This document shows positions 53,758 to 61,393 of a DNA stretch of 64,000 bases, one piece after another (position 1 is the first letter of the stretch; each line of letters begins with the position of its first letter). The DNA comes from a virus. The DNA lies in IMG/VR virus record IMGVR_UViG_3300044825_002033, positions 1 through 64,000 of that record, one strand, 5' to 3'. The notes below the pieces were generated by a model. It did no database searches. It was not told where the DNA came from and saw only the letters and a list, made by a program, of their open reading frames with translations. The position numbers and the translations under genes were made by a program.

Positions 53758-54464
53758 CTTGATAATCCCTCAAGAACTACTTCACTTTCAACATCAGTAA
53801 TCGGATTTTTAACAGTAACAGTGTGAGATAATTTAGGCATCGTTTCAAAGAACTTTTCAATTTGCTTAAACTGACCTGAATTCATTTGATCTAAAAATTC
53901 CATCAATTCCTTTTTAGTTACATCAGAAGCACTCCAAACCTCGTCTTCATTATAAATTTTATCTACACAAGAAGCAACAAGTTCAAAGGATTGCTCCATT
54001 GCATTATTACTAGAAAGATCAAAATTATTTTTAATAAACTGATCTAATGATGGATACTTCATTTCCATCATTAAATTATCATCAAGTTTAATTTGTTTGA
54101 TATGTTCATTGTTTCTTTGAACTCTGATATCATCAACATTAATTTTTATAGGTACAGAAGTTTCTCCGTCATCTGGGCAAATAACATTAACTTCAATTTC
54201 TTCTCCTACTGACTTTCCTCTAATATTCAAAAACAAAAATTCAATATCAAATGTAGGAAGAGATTCTACTTTGATATTTTTAGTTTCTATACAATTTTTA
54301 ATAACTGTTTTGATTGCATTAGTAATCTGCTTTGTATCTTCAGACTCTAGTGCAATGACTAAAAGTTTTTCTTCTTTAACTAAAAATGGTCTATATTTTA
54401 CAGTCTGTCCAGTAGAAGGCAATTCCAACTCATAAGTTGGAGTGGCAATTTTTGGTAAAGGCAT
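53745..54464 (-). CDS. Baseplate hub/tail assembly chaperone gp26-like
   Basis: 239 residues from the ATG at 54464, which has GGGAG 5 nt upstream and a perfect TATAAATA late promoter 27 nt upstream; a longer in-frame start would overlap the dyad at 54519. The sequence (MPLPKIATPTYELELPSTGQ, then YRPFLVKEEKLLVIALESED) matches the T4 gp26/T4-baseplate family (208 residues in T4), which assists hub assembly. It ends SSFFA at the slippery site, so about 302-residue fusion products are expected from the 61-residue ORF. Confidence 0.75.
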   Translation of the reverse strand: MPLPKIATPTYELELPSTGQTVKYRPFLVKEEKLLVIALESEDTKQITNAIKTVIKNCIETKNIKVESLPTFDIEFLFLNIRGKSVGEEIEVNVICPDDGETSVPIKINVDDIRVQRNNEHIKQIKLDDNLMMEMKYPSLDQFIKNNFDLSSNNAMEQSFELVASCVDKIYNEDEVWSASDVTKKELMEFLDQMNSGQFKQIEKFFETMPKLSHTVTVKNPITDVESEVVLEGLSSFFA

Positions 54465-54490
54465 AATCTCCCAAAACAATTCAGGTACTT

Positions 54491-54498
54491 TATTTATA
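54491..54498 (-). promoter_or_regulatory. T4-type late promoter, perfect consensus
   Basis: TATAAATA on the minus strand, 27 nt before the gp26-like ATG. Confidence 0.75.
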
Positions 54499-54518
54499 GC
54501 AATATGCCAGATTGAGAA

Positions 54519-54538
54519 GTGGCACAAGGTTGTGCCAC
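54519..54538. promoter_or_regulatory. Inverted repeat, possible operator
   Basis: GTGGCACAA and TTGTGCCAC are perfect 9-bp arms separated by GG. It lies between the divergent gp26-like gene and the plus-strand small gene pair and is not followed by a U-tract in either direction, so a protein-binding dyad is more likely than a terminator. Confidence 0.5.
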
Positions 54539-54555
54539 AGAGGAAAAATTCGTAC

Positions 54556-54561
54556 TATACT
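54556..54561 (+). promoter_or_regulatory. Possible -10 element for the small membrane gene pair
   Basis: TATACT lies 23 nt before the ATG at 54584. No convincing -35 lies at the normal distance; the inverted repeat at 54519 ends 17 nt upstream, so it may be activator-dependent. Confidence 0.3.
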
Positions 54562-54583
54562 GTAAAAGTAATCAATCAAATCA

Positions 54584-54826
54584 ATGAAAAAACTTTTCTT
54601 TTCTCTAGTTTTTCTTTACGGTGTTTTGGGATCTGCATTTGTTGCGAGTGAGACTGTAAGAGATATGGCTCTTCTAGAAAATGCTGTTCGAAACGGATAT
54701 GAACACGCTGAAATGCGACATAGAATGAACGTGGCAGCAGAAGGAAATTGGTTTTTATTGGGTAATCTTATTGCAATTGCAGGAGCTTTTGGTCTCTGCC
54801 AAAAAGATGATAAAAAAAATATTTAA
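54584..54826 (+). CDS. Small protein with signal peptide and C-terminal membrane helix
   Basis: 80 residues. A signal peptide (MKKLFFSLVFLYGVLGSAFVA) is followed by a short periplasmic helix (ETVRDMALLENAVRNGYEHA), then a hydrophobic segment (WFLLGNLIAIAGAFGLC) and a charged KKDDKK-type tail. The topology is signal-peptide in, C-terminal helix in the inner membrane. Not a recognised family. It overlaps the following lipoprotein gene by 20 nt in another frame. A lysis-related role is possible (see the neighbour), but nothing in the sequence proves it. Confidence 0.55.
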   Translation: MKKLFFSLVFLYGVLGSAFVASETVRDMALLENAVRNGYEHAEMRHRMNVAAEGNWFLLGNLIAIAGAFGLCQKDDKKNI

Positions 54827-54944
54827 AATTCTACTAATAGTATCTCTAACATATTTTTCAGTTGTTAGTTGTACAGTAACAACTGTTTATGTTTTGAATG
54901 AGTCTCTAAAAGATACTCAATCAACAGATCTTTTTCCAAACTGA
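54807..54944 (+). CDS. Small lipoprotein, overlapping gene
   Basis: 45 residues, MIKKIFKILLIVSLTYFSVV followed by SC: a lipobox-like VVSC at 19-22 would be cleaved before Cys22, leaving a 24-residue outer-membrane-directed peptide. The start lies in the last seven codons of the preceding gene in a different frame, as Rz1-like genes overlap Rz. It is too short for most gene finders. A terminator follows directly. Confidence 0.55.
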   Translation: MIKKIFKILLIVSLTYFSVVSCTVTTVYVLNESLKDTQSTDLFPN

Positions 54945-54968
54945 GGGTCTTCGGACCCTCTTTTTTTT
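54943..54968 (+). terminator. Intrinsic terminator
   Basis: A 7-bp GC-rich stem (54943-54949 with 54954-54960) with a TTCG tetraloop and eight T residues (54961-54968). It overlaps the lipoprotein stop codon and ends the plus-strand pair before the convergent gp54-like gene. Confidence 0.9.
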
Positions 54969-54985
54969 ATGCAGCAATATCAAAC

Positions 54986-55939
54986 CTAAGGAACAATACC
55001 ACCGCTTCCGGGATTAATTTGATTGAAATTCAATCCTAGACTTCTAGAAGTTTGGATATCACTGACTCCAAATTTAGGATTTGTGAAATTGGGATTTTCT
55101 TGAAACTGTCCATTAGTTATTGGAACTCCTATCGCTGGAGTTTGAGTTGGTTCTGGTTCAACTTCGTTTTGAGATACATTTCCTGCAACATAACGATCAT
55201 ATGTAAAGGAAACAGTTACTTTAAGAAGTTGAGAAGAATCATAAGAAACTGGCATTGATCCCACAGAAATTGGAAAAGCATTAATAAATTTATATGTCAT
55301 TCTTCCTGATGGTCTTCTTGTCCCAAGATCTCTTTCAAATTTTGTTATGCTAATGAATGGAGATTTATATTGCTTTGGATATTTAACTCTGTAAAAATTT
55401 GTAGTGTCATCTGAATTTGCAACCTGCTCTCCAGTTACGAATCTCATCCATGCTTCGAAGTATCTAATTTGATCATATCCTTTTCCTACACTTCCAGAGT
55501 TGACATAAAAAGTAAAATCAACACGATCATCATATAGTCTTCTATATGCATGTCTCTGGGTTACGCCAGTAAAATCATTATTCAATTCATGAGTGGTTAA
55601 TGAGGATCCAGGCAAAGAAGCATCAGAGCAAGAAATCGAAAGAAGATCGGTCATATCAAAAGGAAAACCACTCTGCTTTATAAATGATTCTGCTTCTGGT
55701 GGAGGGTTTATATAAACTTCATAATGTGAGGTTAATGCAGGTTGCATTAACTTTGTTTTTATAAAACTAACATCTCTTACTCTTGGATTTGGTGAAGCAC
55801 CTTCAGTAAATTTTGAAGGCAATCCAGTTCCAGGACTTGTTCCAGTTCCCGAAGTTGTTGTAGTTGATGGAACAGGAACTCCAGGTGCAAGATTTATTCC
55901 TTGTTGTGCGAGTGTAAATCCACTAATTGGATCTGCCAT
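54986..55939 (-). CDS. gp54-like tail tube initiator
   Basis: 317 residues, close to T4 gp54 (320). The Pro/Thr/Ser-rich N-terminus is followed by a gp19-like beta-sandwich: FIKTKLMQPALTSHYEVYIN, later DYDR-type RLYDDRVDFTFYVNSG and RYFEAWMRFV, then a TKFERDLGTRRPSGRMTYKF region near 210 and a DSSQLLKVTVSFTYDRY strand. This is the tube-type fold of gp54/gp19 proteins. Gp54 initiates tube polymerisation on the baseplate; a tube protein itself is the alternative. The neighbours gp48, gp53, gp4 and gp26 fit a baseplate assignment. Confidence 0.6.
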   Translation of the reverse strand: MADPISGFTLAQQGINLAPGVPVPSTTTTSGTGTSPGTGLPSKFTEGASPNPRVRDVSFIKTKLMQPALTSHYEVYINPPPEAESFIKQSGFPFDMTDLLSISCSDASLPGSSLTTHELNNDFTGVTQRHAYRRLYDDRVDFTFYVNSGSVGKGYDQIRYFEAWMRFVTGEQVANSDDTTNFYRVKYPKQYKSPFISITKFERDLGTRRPSGRMTYKFINAFPISVGSMPVSYDSSQLLKVTVSFTYDRYVAGNVSQNEVEPEPTQTPAIGVPITNGQFQENPNFTNPKFGVSDIQTSRSLGLNFNQINPGSGGIVP

Positions 55940-55944
55940 CTATC

Positions 55945-55952
55945 TATAAATA
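55945..55952 (+). promoter_or_regulatory. T4-type late promoter, perfect consensus
   Basis: TATAAATA on the plus strand, 31 nt before the gp4 ATG at 55983, in the gap between divergent gp54-like and gp4 genes. Confidence 0.75.
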
Positions 55953-55982
55953 CTTTTACTGTTATATTATGTATGCTGAAAA

Positions 55983-56423
55983 ATGGCAGAAAGTATTAAA
56001 AGTATCTACAAACCATCTTATCCAGAAAAATACAAAGGTGATGCGAACAATATAATTTGTAGAAGTAGTTGGGAAAGACGTTTTTGTTATTATTGTGATC
56101 ACAATCCAAGCATTATTTCTTGGGCATCAGAAGAGTTTTGTATTTCTTATGTGTCTCCTGTAGATGGTAGAGTGCATCGATATTTTCCAGACTATCTTAT
56201 TAAAATCCAAGAGTCAACCGGTAAAGTTAAAACTTATGTGATTGAAGTGAAACCAAAAAAACAAACAGTGCCACCAAAGCAGAAATCAAGAGTGACCAAA
56301 TCTTACTTGCATGAATGCAGAACTTATGCAGTAAATCAAGCAAAGTGGAAAGCGGCACAAGAGTGGTGTGCAGATAGGATGTTAGAATTTAAAGTAATCA
56401 CAGAAGAGGAGTTATTCAACTAA
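55983..56423 (+). CDS. 4: Head completion protein gp4
   Basis: 146 residues (150 in T4), an orthologue by sequence: KPSYPEKYKGDANNIICRSS, then WERRFCYYCDHNPSI and the nuclease-like FPDYLIKI/VIEVKPKKQ region. The D-(x)n-E-x-K arrangement is that of TnsA-like PD-(D/E)XK proteins. Gp4 acts with gp50/65 to complete the DNA-filled head. Its stop overlaps the next start (TAATG). A perfect late promoter precedes it. Confidence 0.85.
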   Translation: MAESIKSIYKPSYPEKYKGDANNIICRSSWERRFCYYCDHNPSIISWASEEFCISYVSPVDGRVHRYFPDYLIKIQESTGKVKTYVIEVKPKKQTVPPKQKSRVTKSYLHECRTYAVNQAKWKAAQEWCADRMLEFKVITEEELFN

Positions 56424-56965
56424 TGGCACTCACTGGATACGAAAAAGCGTTAGAACAATATACAAAATCAGAACTAGTTGAAATAGCAAAAACATATACC
56501 ATATATTACCAGACATCCTCTGGTGTTGGACAAATAAGTGGTTATAGTAAACTAACAAAACAAGAATTAATTAACTTAATTAAAAAGGATAAAGATTATC
56601 AAAAGGCTAAACCAAAGTCAAGAATTGAATTATTAAAAAGTAGAATTGTAAATTTAACAGATTCCGAAGATATAATGATGGTTATTTTAGAAATTTTTAA
56701 AGATGTTGAAATGATACCAGAACCGGGAAAATTTTATACTTTTGTTTATAATGCAAAAACTCCTAAACTTAGATATGACCAACATCCACTGATTGCTTGT
56801 ACCGAAATAAAAAAATGGGGATTTACTGGAATTAATTTTCATTGGAGAGAAACAAGAAATTATACCTGGAATGAGGTAGCAGGACAACTTCATAAAGTTT
56901 ATTATGAAGAACTAGACGAAATGCTTTCAATACCTTACGCAAAATATCTTACCGTTCCTGAATAA
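56423..56965 (+). CDS. SAP/Rho-N-like domain protein
   Basis: 180 residues. Residues ~12-50 (YTKSELVEIAKTYTIYY..., then GYSKLTKQELINLIKK) have the helix-extended-helix spacing of SAP/Rho-N-type nucleic acid binding motifs. The C-terminal part (PGKFYTFVYNAKTPKLRYDQ, GFTGINFHWRETRNYTW) is a second conserved domain that I do not recognise. It overlaps gp4 by 1 nt and is followed by gp48. A DNA-related head function, such as DNA-end or portal-vertex binding, is inferred only from position. Confidence 0.55.
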   Translation: MALTGYEKALEQYTKSELVEIAKTYTIYYQTSSGVGQISGYSKLTKQELINLIKKDKDYQKAKPKSRIELLKSRIVNLTDSEDIMMVILEIFKDVEMIPEPGKFYTFVYNAKTPKLRYDQHPLIACTEIKKWGFTGINFHWRETRNYTWNEVAGQLHKVYYEELDEMLSIPYAKYLTVPE

Positions 56966-56968
56966 ATA
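56961..56968 (+). promoter_or_regulatory. T4-type late promoter
   Basis: AATAAATA overlapping the end of the SAP gene and 80 nt before the gp48 ATG. The leader could form a small TCCTC/GAGGA stem (57021-57025 with 57034-57038) that covers part of the GAGGAGG ribosome-binding site. Confidence 0.45.
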
Positions 56969-57047
56969 AATAAAAATTCCAATAAATGTCTCATACTCTA
57001 CAAAAAATTGAGATGACTAATCCTCTTGTAAATGAGGAGGAGTTCTG

Positions 57048-58325
57048 ATGGCAGCGGTTAAAAGTGGAATTAATAAGGTAGGAAATAATTATTATCAATC
57101 AATAACATTAGAAAATTCAGATGGAAGTGTAGGAACAACTTTATATCGTGTCGATGCCAAAGGAAATAATGGAGTTCCAATTTATAATGTTGATAAACCA
57201 TCTGGGTCAAATACACTTGCCAAATCTTTTGATCCTAATGCAACTGCTGAAGAAAAAAAATTTCTTTCAGATCCAAATTCACAATTAAGTAAAGTTAGAT
57301 CTCAGCAAGTTACTTCATCAAATCCAAATGCAACCGTTACACAAAAATCTGCGTTAGCACAAGCAGGTGGTGGAAGTGGAAATGCTGCGAATAAACCAGA
57401 AAGTGAAGATGGACAACAAGGAAATACCACAGCATCTGAATTCAATCAAGAACAACTAAATGCATCTATTAGTGATGCTGGAGTTAGACAACAATATGGC
57501 AATTACAAATATCCAATAGACGCTCAATTCAATCTTCAAGATTGTATTAAGTTTTCAATGTATAGATATACTCCAAAGAAATTTAATGTTACTCAAAATT
57601 TAGGTGGATTTTCTGGATCAAATAAAGGATCTGCAATGGGTACAGTAACCCTACCCATTCAACCCGGCATCTCAGATTCTAATGTTGTTCAATGGGGAGA
57701 ATCCTCATTAAACTCTTTGCAAGCATTAGCGGGTGCAGCAGCACTAGCAGGGATTCAAAAGGGTGGAGAAGGACTAGGAGAATCTTTAGAGCAAATATCA
57801 ACAGGACTTCGTGACAAAGGAAAATCTGGAGATATAAAAGCAGGACTGGCTGCGTATTTTGCAGGTGAAGCTGCAGGAGCAAACACTGGGTTTTTAACAA
57901 GGGCAACTGGAGCAGTTTTAAATAATAACTTAGAATTGCTTTTTCAAGGTCCATCACTCCGCTCTTTTACCTTTAATTTTTCATTATCTGCGAGAGAGAA
58001 AAAAGAAGCAGAAGAAATAAGAAAAATTATAAGACTTTTTAAACAAGGAATGTCTGTTAAAAGATCTTCATCTGCACTGTTTTTAAAAACACCTAATATT
58101 TTTGATATTCAATATTTGCATAAAGGTAAAGAGCATCCATATATAAATCAAATCAAAACTTGTGCGTTACAAAATTTTGTTGTTAATTATACGCCAGCAG
58201 GAAATTATGCAACGTATGAAGATGGTGCAATGACTCAATATGATCTAACACTAACATTTGGTGAGATTGAACCACTATTTGATGATGATTATGGCCAAAG
58301 TGATGATGGTAAAATAGGTTACTAA
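57048..58325 (+). CDS. 48: Baseplate tail tube cap gp48
   Basis: 425 residues (364 in T4). Orthologue by its C-terminal half: a YKYPIDAQFNLQDCIKFSM region, LFQGPSLRSFTFNFSLSARE, EEIRKIIRLFKQGMSVKRSS and a C-terminal AMTQYDLTLTFGEIEPLFDDD. The extra N-terminal ~140 residues are low-complexity and Gln/Ser-rich. Gp48 caps the baseplate as the base of the tail tube beneath gp54. A strong GAGGAGG ribosome-binding site is present, partly within a small hairpin. Confidence 0.8.
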   Translation: MAAVKSGINKVGNNYYQSITLENSDGSVGTTLYRVDAKGNNGVPIYNVDKPSGSNTLAKSFDPNATAEEKKFLSDPNSQLSKVRSQQVTSSNPNATVTQKSALAQAGGGSGNAANKPESEDGQQGNTTASEFNQEQLNASISDAGVRQQYGNYKYPIDAQFNLQDCIKFSMYRYTPKKFNVTQNLGGFSGSNKGSAMGTVTLPIQPGISDSNVVQWGESSLNSLQALAGAAALAGIQKGGEGLGESLEQISTGLRDKGKSGDIKAGLAAYFAGEAAGANTGFLTRATGAVLNNNLELLFQGPSLRSFTFNFSLSAREKKEAEEIRKIIRLFKQGMSVKRSSSALFLKTPNIFDIQYLHKGKEHPYINQIKTCALQNFVVNYTPAGNYATYEDGAMTQYDLTLTFGEIEPLFDDDYGQSDDGKIGY

Positions 58326-58326
58326 A

Positions 58327-59454
58327 ATGGCATCTTATTTCAGACAAGTTCCAGACTTCGAATACGTCTCTAGAAATCCAGGAGACAAATATATCTCAGA
58401 ATATATTACAGTCAAAAATCTTTTCAAACGTGGAAAGTTGAGAGAAGATATTTTTGCAAATCTACAATTTTTTGAAAAATATTCAATCGTTGGAGATGAG
58501 CGACCCGATAACGTTGCGTATAAATTTTATAATGATGAAACTTTAGATTGGGTAGTTCTTCTTTCAAATAATATTCTGAACATCCAATCAGAGTGGCCAA
58601 TGACTCAAAAAACTTTTGATAAGTTGATGCTTGAAAAATATGGTTCTTATGATAATCTTTATAATGGAGTGCATCATTATGAGACTGAAGAGATCAAGAA
58701 TTCATTAGGTATTACAGTTCTTAAAGGCGGTATTCATATCTCTCCAACTTGGAAAACTAATGGAAACTTTATTGAAACAATCAACTCTATTATCACAAAA
58801 ATAACTGCTACAGGTAAAACTGTAAGAGTTGATATGAAAAACAACATACCAGGAATATTTTCTAGTAGTCAAGTTACAATTGATGGTGTATCTGAAGTCC
58901 AATACAATGGAAAATTCAATGTAAAAGAAATTTTTGACAAAGCATTTACCTATGAATTACCAGAAACTCCAAATAACTTAAGTCCAACAATTTCTACTTC
59001 TAAAAAAGAACAAGTTGTATTTGTAAAAAGCATATTCAGAATTATTGGAACAATAGAAAATGCATCAGATCAACTTTTACAAAATCAATTCCCAGATGCA
59101 GTATCTGGAAATGTAGTAGTTGATTCAGAAACTGGAAATTCTTGGACATACAACGGGTTCAATTGGATAGATGAACCTACATTAAAAAGTTTAAATGCAT
59201 ATTACTATGAATATTGGGATCCTGGTCTCGGATATCCCGTTTTAGTACCTTCAACTTCTTTCGTGAAACCAGTAACAAACTATGAATATGAAAATCAAAT
59301 AGAAGAAGCAAAAAGAAATATTTTTGTACTAAAAACAAAATATTTAAATGTAATCTTTAATGATATGGATGATATTATGCCATACAAAAAAGGTTCTCAG
59401 CAATATGTTAGCGAGAACCTTAAGAGAGGTGATAATATCAGACTTTATGAGTGA
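58327..59454 (+). CDS. 53: Baseplate wedge protein gp53
   Basis: 375 residues (196 in T4). N-terminal ~110 residues match gp53: SYFRQVPDFEYVSRNPGDKY, then VKNLFKRGKLREDIF, YSIVGDERPDNVAYKFYND and the TLDWVVLLSNNI segment. The C-terminal EEAKRNIFVLKTKYLNVIFND region also fits. In between is an insertion of about 180 residues with fibre-like beta-strands (SWTYNGFNWIDEPTLKSL). Gp53 joins neighbouring wedges around the hub. The gene ends directly against the gp32 stop (0 nt gap) and contains the terminator of the opposite transcript. Confidence 0.8.
   Translation: MASYFRQVPDFEYVSRNPGDKYISEYITVKNLFKRGKLREDIFANLQFFEKYSIVGDERPDNVAYKFYNDETLDWVVLLSNNILNIQSEWPMTQKTFDKLMLEKYGSYDNLYNGVHHYETEEIKNSLGITVLKGGIHISPTWKTNGNFIETINSIITKITATGKTVRVDMKNNIPGIFSSSQVTIDGVSEVQYNGKFNVKEIFDKAFTYELPETPNNLSPTISTSKKEQVVFVKSIFRIIGTIENASDQLLQNQFPDAVSGNVVVDSETGNSWTYNGFNWIDEPTLKSLNAYYYEYWDPGLGYPVLVPSTSFVKPVTNYEYENQIEEAKRNIFVLKTKYLNVIFNDMDDIMPYKKGSQQYVSENLKRGDNIRLYE
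59386..59421 (-). terminator. gp32 transcript terminator inside the convergent gp53 gene
   Basis: On the minus strand, arms 59413-59421 and 59390-59398 (AAGGTTCTC/GAGAACCTT, 9 bp) enclose a 14-nt loop and run into T residues (59386-59389). It lies 34 nt after the gp32 stop and within the last codons of gp53 on the other strand. Confidence 0.7.
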
Positions 59455-60408
59455 TCAATCCTCAGCAAGTTTTTGGAAATAACTGAGAGCATCATCCTCA
59501 TCTTCATCATCCGAAGTAATCTTAGGAAGTGAAGGTGACTTACTGCGATTGTAAGACTCCTCAAGTTCTTCCATTACTTTACTTTCACGACTTACGGGAG
59601 TACTGTAAGATTCATATTCATCTTCTTGCTCAACCACAGCACGAGATTGAGTAGGTGTATTAGTTCCACTAATACCAAGAACATAATTCATACGCTTCTC
59701 AAGGTCTTCATATGATTTGAACTGGTCTGGAGCAGTAATTGCAGAGAGAGAATATTCTTTCTTCCAGATTGCTTCCAGTGCATCGTCATCATCTAGGAGA
59801 GGAGCAACACGATCGAACTCAGACTTATCGTAGTTCCAGTAACCATCCTTCTTCACGATTTTGATCTTGAAGTTTGCACCTTGCCAGAAGTCAAAAGGAT
59901 TGATTGGATCTTCATCATCAAACTCAGGTTGCATAGCGTTCAGAATCTTATCAAAGATCTTCTTACCATACTTGAAGAGGAAAACTTTACCCTCGTTTTG
60001 AGGATTTGCAGGATCCTTTACAACGTAGATATTAGAATAGTAAGACAGTTTACGCTTTTGTTTACGAACAGTGTCTTTATCCTTTTCATTACCACTGTTC
60101 CACAGACCACGATTGTACTCGGAAATAGGATCTTTTTGACCAACAGTAGTAAGACTGTTTTCAATATACCATCCACCAGGACCTTGGAAAGCATGTGAAT
60201 ACATCTTTACCCAAGGAACATCTTCACCATCAGGAGCGGGTAGAAAACGAATGACTGCAGAACCCACACCAGTTTTATCCATCTCTGGTTTCCAAAGGCG
60301 ATCATCTGCACCACCAGAAGTGGTATTCATTTTCTCCACTTGCTTCACAAGTTTCTCAGTGAGTGAACCAAGTGAAGATTGTTTTTTAAGATTTGCAAAA
60401 TTAGACAT
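59455..60408 (-). CDS. 32: Single-stranded DNA-binding protein gp32
   Basis: 317 residues (301 in T4). Orthologue: N-terminal LAST-like NLKKQSS, then KTGVGSAVIRFLPAPDGED in the OB-fold core, and YYSNIYVVKDPANPQNEGKV with FLFKYGKKIFDKI. The C-terminal tail is acidic (DDEDEDD), as in the protein-interaction domain of T4. The protein contains no cysteine at all, so the zinc site of T4 gp32 (Cys77, Cys87, Cys90) cannot exist here. A perfect -35 and good -10 promoter lies upstream. Binds DNA in replication, repair and recombination together with gp59. Confidence 0.9.
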   Translation of the reverse strand: MSNFANLKKQSSLGSLTEKLVKQVEKMNTTSGGADDRLWKPEMDKTGVGSAVIRFLPAPDGEDVPWVKMYSHAFQGPGGWYIENSLTTVGQKDPISEYNRGLWNSGNEKDKDTVRKQKRKLSYYSNIYVVKDPANPQNEGKVFLFKYGKKIFDKILNAMQPEFDDEDPINPFDFWQGANFKIKIVKKDGYWNYDKSEFDRVAPLLDDDDALEAIWKKEYSLSAITAPDQFKSYEDLEKRMNYVLGISGTNTPTQSRAVVEQEDEYESYSTPVSRESKVMEELEESYNRSKSPSLPKITSDDEDEDDALSYFQKLAED

Positions 60409-60452
60409 TTGTACCTCGTATTCGTTGAGATTTGGCCTTTGTGTACTTCGTT

Positions 60453-60481
60453 ATTCTACAGGTCGGAACCCGTTTTGTCAA
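60453..60481 (-). promoter_or_regulatory. Near-consensus sigma70 promoter for gp32
   Basis: TTGACA at 60476-60481, 17-bp spacer, TAGAAT at 60453-60458 on the minus strand; the predicted start is near 60446, 38 nt before the gp32 ATG. It overlaps the last codons of the DUF1825 gene. Confidence 0.85.
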
Positions 60482-60800
60482 TCTGGTTCTTCATCACATC
60501 AAGCATCTTGGTCATATTGCCAAAGATGATATTCATATCAACATTGGAAGGAAGACCCATCATTGAAGCAGATTCAGTAATACGTTTTTTCATTTCCTTT
60601 GCTTCAGGATCATCAGAAAGACTCAAACGTGTATAGAGAATCTGCTGTTTGTTCAAAAGTTTTTCAAGAAGATTAACGTGTTGAATCTTATCTTCTTTTG
60701 TCATTGATGGAAACTTAAAGACGCTTCCATAAATTTCTTCTTGTAGTTCAGAAATTTCAGTCATCTCTGCGCGAACGACTTCAGAATCAAAGAAACTCAT
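60456..60800 (-). CDS. DUF1825 protein
   Basis: 114 residues, starting FFDSEVVRAEMTEISELQEEIYG; this opening (FFDSE.V) and the ~110-residue length match DUF1825, known mainly from cyanobacteria. No catalytic motif is seen; it is helical with charged heptads. Its place between gp59 and gp32 and its ribosome-binding site AGGAG suggest replication-period expression. It is the best single host-range marker in the window. Confidence 0.75.
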   Translation of the reverse strand: MSFFDSEVVRAEMTEISELQEEIYGSVFKFPSMTKEDKIQHVNLLEKLLNKQQILYTRLSLSDDPEAKEMKKRITESASMMGLPSNVDMNIIFGNMTKMLDVMKNQIDKTGSDL

Positions 60801-61393
60801 TGTTCTCCTAGAATTACTTCTTTTAAAATTCGTTTATAACGAAATACATCAATATTTAGAAATGGATTATATTTTTTAATCCGACGACTGACGGTTTGCC
60901 ACACCGGGTCTTGAAGTTTTTTATCAAAGTTCTTTGAGTATGCAAAGATTTTATCAAAAAGAACCATTGTTTCTAATGATACTTTACCACTCAAATATTT
61001 TTTCAAAAGAACAGGATGTCCTTTTGAACATTTAAAGACATCCTCAAATTTATTTTCTTCAAACAAAGATTGACTTTCTTCTTTAAAGACGTATGAAAGT
61101 GATTGTACTTTTTTCTGCCAGTTTTGATATCTTGATTCACCCTCTTTGATCATTTCACCAATCCAAAGAGATTCTGGATCATTGCAAGATACAAAGTTAG
61201 CAACAAAGAAATCTATAACTTCTTGATCTGTTTTTTGTCTTGAGATCTTTTCAAACCACATTCTATCTTTTCGTTTATAAAAAGATTGAATAGTTGCTTT
61301 TGATCTACCACAATATTTGAAGTAATCATAACTGTCTTTTGTGAAATGATTTTTTAAAGACAGATAACATTTATAAGAATCAAATGGCATCAT
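60797..61393 (-). CDS. 59: Helicase loader gp59
   Basis: 198 residues (217 in T4), all-helical and basic. MMPFDSYKCYLSLKNHFTKD, then SYDYFKYCGRSKATIQSFYK and the RKDRMWFEKISRQKTDQEV region match gp59. It loads the gp41 helicase onto gp32-covered forked DNA. It overlaps DUF1825 by 4 nt and begins at the gp33 stop, so it belongs to the same operon as gp33 and DUF1825. Either of two adjacent ATGs could be used. Confidence 0.8.
   Translation of the reverse strand: MMPFDSYKCYLSLKNHFTKDSYDYFKYCGRSKATIQSFYKRKDRMWFEKISRQKTDQEVIDFFVANFVSCNDPESLWIGEMIKEGESRYQNWQKKVQSLSYVFKEESQSLFEENKFEDVFKCSKGHPVLLKKYLSGKVSLETMVLFDKIFAYSKNFDKKLQDPVWQTVSRRIKKYNPFLNIDVFRYKRILKEVILGEQ

Noticed and set aside
53745-54527. 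Longer start for the gp26-like gene (non-ATG at 54527)
   Set aside because: The ATG at 54464 has GGGAG and a TATAAATA promoter at the usual distance; the longer form would cover the promoter and the dyad.
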